Shown: one piece after another, positions 1-3,762 of the stretch
Position numbering within the stretch: the stretch's first letter is position 1
Layout: every line of letters begins with the position of its first letter
NCBI GenBank assembly: GCA_002068775.1
Contig: MWAX01000078.1
Location: 1-6,254, forward strand
DNA length: 6,254 nt
Origin: Actinobacteria bacterium ADurb.Bin346
GTDB lineage: Bacteria; Actinomycetota; Humimicrobiia; Humimicrobiales; Humimicrobiaceae
Direction: 5' to 3'
The notes under the pieces: generated by a model
The model's input: the letters and a program-made list of their open reading frames with translations, nothing else
Databases searched by the model: none
What the model was told of the DNA's origin: nothing
Translations under genes and position numbers: made by a program

Positions 1-151
1 CTCTAGCGGTTTCTTCTGCTACGCCAGCTATTTCAAACATTACTCTGCCTGGTTTTACTACTGCTACCCAATATTCTGGTGAACCTTTACCTGAACCCAT
101 TCGAGTTTCAGCAGGCTTTTCTGTAATTGGCTTATCTGGGAATATTTTTAT
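1..151 (-). pseudogene. rplP: Ribosomal protein L16 fragment, N-terminus missing, C-terminus beyond window
   Basis: The minus strand reads IKIFPDKPITEKPAETRMG, then SGKGSPEYWVAVVKPGRVMF and EIAGVAEETAR. This is the conserved core of ribosomal protein L16, a 50S subunit protein near the peptidyl transferase centre and the tRNA sites. The 50 residues correspond roughly to residues 65-114 of the E. coli protein. Homology runs from the left window edge up to position 151. At 152-154, where L16 has a conserved Trp before the Ile-Lys/Arg-Ile-Phe-Pro-Asp motif, the codon is Arg, and an in-frame TAG follows a few codons further upstream. The first half of the protein is therefore absent and no start codon exists here. 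An essential single-copy gene cut in this way would be lethal, so this is a duplicate fragment or a chimeric piece of sequence. The C-terminus continues left of the window. Identity is very secure; the status as a fragment follows from the missing N-terminus. Confidence 0.88.
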
Positions 152-324
152 CCTCCGCCTTATTTGGAACAACTATGCAGATTGTAAACAATATTAAAAC
201 CCTCAATATACCTTCTGAGCTGGTGGAGATAATACCATATGCGATGGCTGTTCTTGTACTGGTATTTTATGGCATAAAAAAAGAAAGAGGAAAATGGGGA
301 AAGAGTAGGTTTCCGATTAAATAA
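151..324 (+). pseudogene. C-terminal end of an ABC transporter permease (BMP/sugar-nucleoside type), 5' part missing
   Basis: From position 151 the plus strand reads SSALFGTTMQIVNN, a Gly/Ile-Pro-Ser turn (LNIPSELVEIIPY), a hydrophobic helix (AMAVLVLVFYGI) and a basic tail ending in a TAA stop. This order (ALFG, then an amphipathic stretch, then IP..ll..lPY, then a last transmembrane helix, then a K/R-rich cytoplasmic tail) is typical of the C-terminus of inner-membrane permeases in simple-sugar and nucleoside importers of the BMP family. Such permeases are about 300 residues; only about 57 remain. An open frame can be drawn upstream to a TTG at 127, but those codons lie antisense to the L16 fragment and do not continue the permease homology, so the TTG is not a real start. 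The natural stop suggests that the chromosome from 151 rightwards is the authentic 3' end of a permease gene whose body is not in this window. Family assignment is from motif recognition only. Confidence 0.6.
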
Positions 325-505
325 AATACTCTTAAGTTCTTTTGACCATGTCTATTTCTCTCAATATCTGCTTTAAATGAGCTGGGCTTCAGATGAGGCT
401 ATACTTGATAAATCCAATCCTGGGTAAAATATAGAGCAAACATTACTTTATGAAACAGGACCCTTTCCTTTATCTCTTAGTCTTGCAAATACGAGGGGAA
501 AAACA

Positions 506-577
506 ATGTCGCTTGCACAGCAGGACAACCAGACTGCAAAAAACAGGAATATAAAAACAACTATATATAAATACTAG
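506..577 (+). CDS. Possible 23-codon ORF, unrecognised
   Basis: An ATG is preceded at a 7-base distance by GAGGGG (493-498), a passable Shine-Dalgarno match, and opens a 23-residue polar peptide beginning MSLAQQDNQTAKNRN and ending in Lys-Tyr before a TAG stop. There is no hydrophobic segment and no recognisable motif. The composition is that of random A-rich sequence, and no promoter is evident. It is listed only because the ribosome site is better than those of the two large genes in this window. It is more likely chance or the remnant of a longer gene than a functional peptide. Confidence 0.13.
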   Translation: MSLAQQDNQTAKNRNIKTTIYKY

Positions 578-726
578 CTCATTCTTTTCCCAATGACCAT
601 ATAATATGAAAAGTTGGAGCCCAGGTGCTCAATAAAATATGATCTGCATAAGAAAACTTTGTAGCCGGCTTAAAACAAGCTATTAAAATCTCTAAAAAGC
701 CAGTGGGTTATGCCCTTTCAGCAAGC

Positions 727-742
727 ATGCATGGATGCATGG
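727..742. repeat. Two tandem copies of an 8-bp repeat (ATGCATGG)
   Basis: ATGCATGG occurs twice head to tail at 727-734 and 735-742, preceded by GCATGC-type palindromic sequence. It lies about 20 bases before the inverted repeat at 765-804. It could be a replication slippage product, a short target duplication or part of a protein-binding site. The sequence does not distinguish these. Confidence 0.55.
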
Positions 743-764
743 ATTGAATCCTAAATTATGCTAA

Positions 765-804
765 CATCGGTTATCATTAACAATAATTAGGAGGATAACC
801 GATG
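765..804 (+). promoter_or_regulatory. 11-bp perfect inverted repeat enclosing the ribosome site and start codon of the 26-codon ORF
   Basis: CATCGGTTATC (765-775) and its exact reverse complement GATAACCGATG (794-804) are separated by 18 bases. The consensus Shine-Dalgarno AGGAGG (789-794) lies in the loop and at the base of the right arm, and the ATG start codon (802-804) is wholly inside the right arm. As RNA this would form an 11-bp stem hiding the start codon and presenting the Shine-Dalgarno in the loop. As DNA it could be a dimeric repressor operator used for autoregulation. Which applies is inference; the repeat itself is exact. Confidence 0.5.
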
Positions 805-882
805 GATAAAAATACACCCACCACTAACCCGGCTATTGAAGAAGTGCGAGGAAAACTTGAGAGTTGGCTAAAAGCTGAATAA
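802..882 (+). CDS. Short 26-codon ORF with consensus ribosome binding site; possible truncated DNA-binding/transposase-associated protein
   Basis: ATG follows AGGAGG with 7 bases between, the only consensus Shine-Dalgarno in the window. The 26-residue product starts MDKNTPTTNPAIEEV and continues into an amphipathic helix RGKLESWLKAE before TAA. The pattern (short polar leader, then a helix of the type E.(I/V)R.KLE.W.K) recalls the beginning of small helix-turn-helix proteins that accompany transposases, where the text normally goes on with a basic stretch and a proline. Here the frame stops at that point, so this is either the truncated remnant of such a gene or a genuine small peptide. The strong ribosome site and the hairpin over the start codon favour something that was once translated and controlled. 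No motif identifies it firmly. Confidence 0.35.
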   Translation: MDKNTPTTNPAIEEVRGKLESWLKAE

Positions 883-910
883 AACTATCCTATTTTAGTG
901 ACCTAATCGC

Positions 911-1003
911 TGACTATTGATAGTATACGAATTGCTTTTGCAGCTCTGAAGAACAACTTTTTAGATTTTAGCATAGAATCAGCAAATTATTTGAAATTTT
1001 AGT
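911..1003 (+). pseudogene. Possible remnant of a MacB/FtsX-type permease N-terminus
   Basis: Read in the frame starting at the CTG at 911, the sequence gives LTIDSIRIAFAALKNNFLDF and ten further residues to a TAG at 1001. The stretch S-I-R-I-A-x-x-A-L-K-x-N-x-L resembles the amphipathic cytoplasmic leader of MacB/LolC-type ABC permeases (consensus like SIRIALRALRANKLRSLLT), but the hydrophobic first helix that should follow is replaced by polar residues just where the hairpin cluster begins. There is no ATG and no ribosome site. If the resemblance is real, the gene was cut at about position 965. The match is short and may be chance. Confidence 0.22.
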
Positions 1004-1005
1004 GT

Positions 1006-1132
1006 GATTGCTTTTTTTACTTTTAAAAAAAGTGAATCTCCCCCGGTTGAAGTCGAGGGTATCACCTGCCTTCTATAAGTAGAATAAAGCCTATACACCG
1101 TCAGGCTCAAGTCCGGCGGTTTAACGACAGGT
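1006..1132 (+). other. Cluster of three hairpins, possibly an IS200/IS605-type end or other structured RNA/DNA remnant
   Basis: Three hairpins follow each other. In the first, T7 (1012-1018) pairs with A7 (1025-1031), flanked by GATT/AATC arms at 1006-1009 and 1035-1038. In the second, CCCCCGG (1040-1046) pairs with TCGAGGG (1053-1059) with one mismatch and one wobble, around loop TTGAAG; outside it GTGA (1032-1035) can pair with TCAC (1062-1065), competing with the first hairpin. In the third, ACCGTC-A-GG (1097-1105) pairs with CCGGCGGT (1113-1120) with a bulged A. ACCTG (1064-1068) and CAGGT (1128-1132) could close the third as a longer-range stem. The GTGAATCTCCCCC...GAGGG...TCAC arrangement is reminiscent of the right ends of IS200/IS605 elements and the guide RNA scaffolds derived from them. 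No transposase or TnpB gene is present, so at most this is a remnant or a small non-autonomous element. Confidence 0.3.
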
Positions 1133-1141
1133 TAGAAAAAC

Positions 1142-1169
1142 TTGCTACTCTTGCTATAAATATTATAAT
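1142..1169 (+). promoter_or_regulatory. Candidate sigma-70-type promoter upstream of the zinc-ribbon membrane protein gene
   Basis: TTGCTA (1142-1147) and a perfect TATAAT (1164-1169) are separated by 16 bases. Transcription would start near 1176 and give a leader of about 170 bases containing the hairpin at 1239-1286. The surrounding sequence is very AT-rich, so chance -10 boxes are expected. Confidence 0.33.
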
Positions 1170-1238
1170 TATATAAGAAAATAATGTCTTAACTATTACT
1201 TATCAATTATGTGATAAATATAATAAAGATTTGCCTTG

Positions 1239-1296
1239 CTGGCAGCTCCTGCTGGTGTGCTTATATTGCTTACATATATCTGCCGGATGTTTTTTT
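1239..1296 (+). terminator. Terminator- or attenuator-like hairpin with T-run in the leader of the next gene
   Basis: CTGGCAG (1239-1245) can pair with CTGCCGG (1280-1286) with one wobble. After three further bases comes a run of seven T residues (1290-1296). The loop is long (34 bases) and only weakly foldable, so this is not a canonical compact terminator. It sits between the candidate promoter at 1142-1169 and the start codon at 1346. It could end stray upstream transcription or attenuate the gene itself. Confidence 0.27.
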
Positions 1297-1345
1297 AAGT
1301 AATAAATTAAATTATGATTAACTCAAAACAGAAGATGATATAGAC

Positions 1346-3592
1346 ATGAAATGCTACAACTGTGGAAAGGAAATGGCGCCTGATAATAGGTTTTGTGCAA
1401 ATTGTGGCGCTCCTTACAAAAAATATAAAAAAGAACCTGGAAGAGCTGGTGATATTTTAAGCACTTTATTCGGCGGCATTGTCGCCATTGCTTTGCTTTT
1501 CTTGTTTGTGCTTCAGCATTTTGGCCTTTATTCTTTTTCTTTTTATCCTGGCGGGACTGAAGTCTGGCAGTATGAGCGTAAAATAATAACCCCCATAGAG
1601 GAGCAGGCAGGAAATGAAGATATCGTCTTAGGCGACCTGGAAAAATATGATGTAGCCGTATATGTTCCTTCACAGACATTTGATAGTGAGACTACTATCA
1701 TCCTTTCAAACCCAAAGAGAAATCCACAGATAGATACAAAATCTTTTGCCCCTCTGGGCTCCCCTGTTTCACTGGATGCAAGGGGCGGACAAAAACGTTT
1801 TAATAAACCTGTCAGGGTAACAATAGCAATTGATTCTCTTGAAAATGTGAGGGATGGTTCTTTTTATATTGCAGATTTCAATGAGCGCAACAAATGGGAC
1901 TATATAGTCCCTGATGAAATCAATGTAGAAAAAAGAACGGTGTCTTTTACAACATACCATTTAAGCACTTTTGGGGTTGTGAATCTGGGCAGGGAAAAAA
2001 ATGTTGAAGATTTTGTTAATAGAAAATCCATCGAGCGCTGGGCAAGGGCAAATATCAGAGATGTGACAATTCAGGCAAGAAGCGATGCGGTTACAGAAAT
2101 TCTGCGTTATTTCAATCTTAACAGCAATAAATCAGCATCAGAACTTGTAAAAAATAAAGTTGCAGAAGAATGTCCGGATAGCGCGCTGTCTTTATACCTG
2201 GCAGGTCGGGATTCTGCAGGATTTACGCGCACCGTAGCTGATTCAGTCAGTACAAATATTCCAAAGATACTGACACCGGATGAACTGGAAAGGACGTTAA
2301 GAGAAGTCTGCCAGCAATCATGGATCGCTCAGCTTGCCCCTGAAGCGCCGGATTTGTTATCAAAAGGCAACCTGGATAAAGCAACAGTAAAAATCATGAA
2401 TGGTATATCTGCTGAATTTATAATGCCAAGAGTGGAAAATATCTGGGTGGATCTTGCTGACAGAAAAGCAAATATCTGGAGCAGAGCAGAAGTAGAGAAA
2501 GCATACCAGGTATACAGGGAGGGTTCTGACCAGTCCAGACCCCTATGGGGCTATGTTGCAAAAGCCGGAAATTTTGATGAGCTCTGGGATCAGATGAGAG
2601 GCGTGAAGGTGGAGATTACAGATGATGCAACAGTTTCTTACTGCAGAATAGCCGGAAAGAATCCGGAGCAACTTACCCTTAAAGAAAAAACCCTTATAAC
2701 ACAAGAGACAAAGCAGGCTTTGAAAAAACAGTTTGATGAGCGCGCCGGCCATGAGACTGATATTGAAATAATTAAAAAAGAAAACACTGCTATGGTTAAT
2801 TTATTAAATGGAAAAAATCTCCTAAAAATTGGAAGCTCCAATCCGGCTTTCAGCAGTAATGATGACCTTGACACGCTCATGGAGCGCGTGTACAAAACAG
2901 TGGACAGGGTCAAAAAAGATACGGGCCGTTTCGAGGTCATATATCAGGTCCGCACCACAGATAATTACAGCGAAGCGAAACTGAAAGAAATGATTTACAT
3001 GTCAGATATAGCTGATTTGGTCTATATCTTATATGATAAAGGTGAGGGTGCATACATGAAGAAGCTTGCTGACATGCAGCTTTCACCCGAGACAAATGTT
3101 GCAGAAGAGACGGAAGAAACAGCAGCAGAAACAATAGCTGAAGAAACTGCTCCAGTTGAAACAACTGCTTCTGAAACTACAGCAGCAGAGACAACAGCCC
3201 AGGAAACTGTTGCGTCTGAAACCACTGCGAAGGAACAGCAGAATGTGTCATTAAACGGCAAGTGGGGTTCAAGCGGCTTTGTTTTTGAAATCAATGGTTC
3301 CACCGGTGTCTTTAGTACCCTGGCCGGGATGTGGCAGACATTTGCTGATGCGGGCCTGATTAAAATTGGTGACTTAAAGCTTAAAAATATAGTAAAAACC
3401 GGTGAAAACCAGTGGAAGTGCCAGGAACTGTACTGGTTCACTTTGGATGACAAGCCTTCTGCTGTCGGGTGGTCAGAAGCAGCAACAATTACAATGAGCA
3501 GTGACGGAAAATCTATTATAATAAAAAGCAAGGGTATTCACCCTGACACCGGCAAATCATTTAACAGCGAAAGCACTTATAACCGGCTGTAA
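1346..3592 (+). CDS. Zinc-ribbon, single-pass membrane protein with ZU5-like segment, ETTAx repeat linker and C-terminal beta domain; function unknown
   Basis: The 748-residue product is not a protein I recognise. Residues 3-20 form a zinc ribbon (C3, C6, C17, C20; CxxC-x10-CxxC). A basic stretch (24-33) precedes one hydrophobic helix at about 43-62. By the positive-inside rule the ribbon is cytoplasmic and the rest is outside. Residues 152-212 (KPVRVTIAI to TTYHLSTFGVV) resemble the ZU5-like beta segments of clostridial surface proteins, including a terminal F.T.HLSTF motif. Residues 220-580 are mixed helical and unassigned. Residues 586-630 are a Glu/Thr/Ala linker with five ETTAx units. 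Residues 635-748 (LNGKWGSSGFVFEIN to STYNRL) look like a compact beta-barrel-type domain rich in Trp and Gly. The start is chosen because the Cys ribbon begins at residue 3, as in other zinc-ribbon membrane proteins, and an ATG 11 bases upstream meets an immediate stop. The Shine-Dalgarno is weak. The role may be sensing or wall attachment; this is inference. Confidence 0.93.
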   Translation: MKCYNCGKEMAPDNRFCANCGAPYKKYKKEPGRAGDILSTLFGGIVAIALLFLFVLQHFGLYSFSFYPGGTEVWQYERKIITPIEEQAGNEDIVLGDLEKYDVAVYVPSQTFDSETTIILSNPKRNPQIDTKSFAPLGSPVSLDARGGQKRFNKPVRVTIAIDSLENVRDGSFYIADFNERNKWDYIVPDEINVEKRTVSFTTYHLSTFGVVNLGREKNVEDFVNRKSIERWARANIRDVTIQARSDAVTEILRYFNLNSNKSASELVKNKVAEECPDSALSLYLAGRDSAGFTRTVADSVSTNIPKILTPDELERTLREVCQQSWIAQLAPEAPDLLSKGNLDKATVKIMNGISAEFIMPRVENIWVDLADRKANIWSRAEVEKAYQVYREGSDQSRPLWGYVAKAGNFDELWDQMRGVKVEITDDATVSYCRIAGKNPEQLTLKEKTLITQETKQALKKQFDERAGHETDIEIIKKENTAMVNLLNGKNLLKIGSSNPAFSSNDDLDTLMERVYKTVDRVKKDTGRFEVIYQVRTTDNYSEAKLKEMIYMSDIADLVYILYDKGEGAYMKKLADMQLSPETNVAEETEETAAETIAEETAPVETTASETTAAETTAQETVASETTAKEQQNVSLNGKWGSSGFVFEINGSTGVFSTLAGMWQTFADAGLIKIGDLKLKNIVKTGENQWKCQELYWFTLDDKPSAVGWSEAATITMSSDGKSIIIKSKGIHPDTGKSFNSESTYNRL
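3158..3232 (+). repeat. Five 15-bp units encoding ETTAx pentapeptides
   Basis: Residues 605-629 of the membrane protein read ETTAS-ETTAA-ETTAQ-ETVAS-ETTAK, preceded by looser EETAAETIAEETAPV. The codons differ between units (ACA, ACT and ACC for Thr; GCT, GCA, GCC and GCG for Ala), so the period is kept at the protein level and the DNA is not a recent expansion. It most likely forms an acidic, extended, possibly O-glycosylated spacer between the helical region and the C-terminal beta domain. Confidence 0.85.
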
Positions 3593-3638
3593 GCCTTATA
3601 TTAAATAACTCTTAAATACCTGCTTATCCGGAATTGTC

Positions 3639-3658
3639 TCCGGAACTGCAGTTCCGGA
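3639..3658. terminator. 20-bp perfect palindrome (possible terminator stem or operator)
   Basis: TCCGGAACTGCAGTTCCGGA is its own reverse complement, and a related TCCGGAATT lies just upstream at 3628-3636. It lies 47 bases after the stop of the membrane protein gene and about 14 bases before the -35 box of the candidate promoter for the transglycosylase. As RNA it gives a GC-rich stem of 8-9 bp with almost no loop. No T-run follows directly (AATAATTATCC instead), so it is not a textbook intrinsic terminator on either strand. An operator for a dimeric regulator is an equal alternative. Confidence 0.4.
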
Positions 3659-3671
3659 ATAATTATCCGTG

Positions 3672-3700
3672 TTTACTTAACAACCTTATTAAAGTACAAT
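3672..3700 (+). promoter_or_regulatory. Candidate promoter for the lytic transglycosylase gene
   Basis: TTTACT (3672-3677, four of six matches to TTGACA) and TACAAT (3695-3700, five of six to TATAAT) are spaced by the optimal 17 bases. Transcription would start near 3707 and leave a leader of about 56 bases. The palindrome at 3639-3658 lies just upstream, where an activator or repressor site would be expected. Confidence 0.42.
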
Positions 3701-3762
3701 TTTTTTAATTATCCTTTATAGTTGCAGTTAAAAAATATAAAAAATTAAGGTTATTTCAGAGT

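Larger units (their letters stand above)
325..1345. other. About 1 kb without an intact gene; remnants and structured repeats
   Basis: No frame on either strand gives a protein of convincing length. What can be seen is listed separately: two short ORFs with Shine-Dalgarno-like sites (506-577 and 802-882), an 8-bp tandem repeat, an 11-bp inverted repeat, a permease-like remnant (911-1003), a hairpin cluster (1006-1132), and a promoter and terminator-like hairpin before the next gene. Stretches 325-490 and 578-720 show short open segments broken by stops, for example a 16-residue minus-strand peptide ending AHLKQILREIDMVKRT at about 347-397, and a plus-strand segment NFVAGLKQAIKISKKPVGYA at about 655-714 without a start codon. 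These look like decayed coding sequence that I cannot assign. Confidence 0.6.

Noticed and set aside
127..324. 65-codon ORF from a TTG as an intact small membrane protein
   Set aside because: Its first eight codons are antisense to the L16 fragment and there is no ribosome site; the rest matches the C-terminus of a permease, so it is a truncated gene end joined to foreign sequence.
727..804. Short direct and inverted repeats as a CRISPR array
   Set aside because: Only two 8-bp tandem units without spacers, and one inverted repeat; no cas genes nearby.
1097..1120. GC-rich hairpin as a group II intron domain V
   Set aside because: Lacks the conserved AGC catalytic triad arrangement and 34-base length of domain V, and no intron reverse transcriptase is present.
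1323..1679. 118-codon minus-strand ORF
   Set aside because: Lies opposite the zinc-ribbon gene; its Cys/His/Lys-rich translation is a shadow of that frame.
3022..3531. 169-codon minus-strand ORF with Val/Ser/Ala repeats
   Set aside because: The repeats are the antisense image of the ETTAx linker; no ribosome site, and the plus frame is clearly coding.
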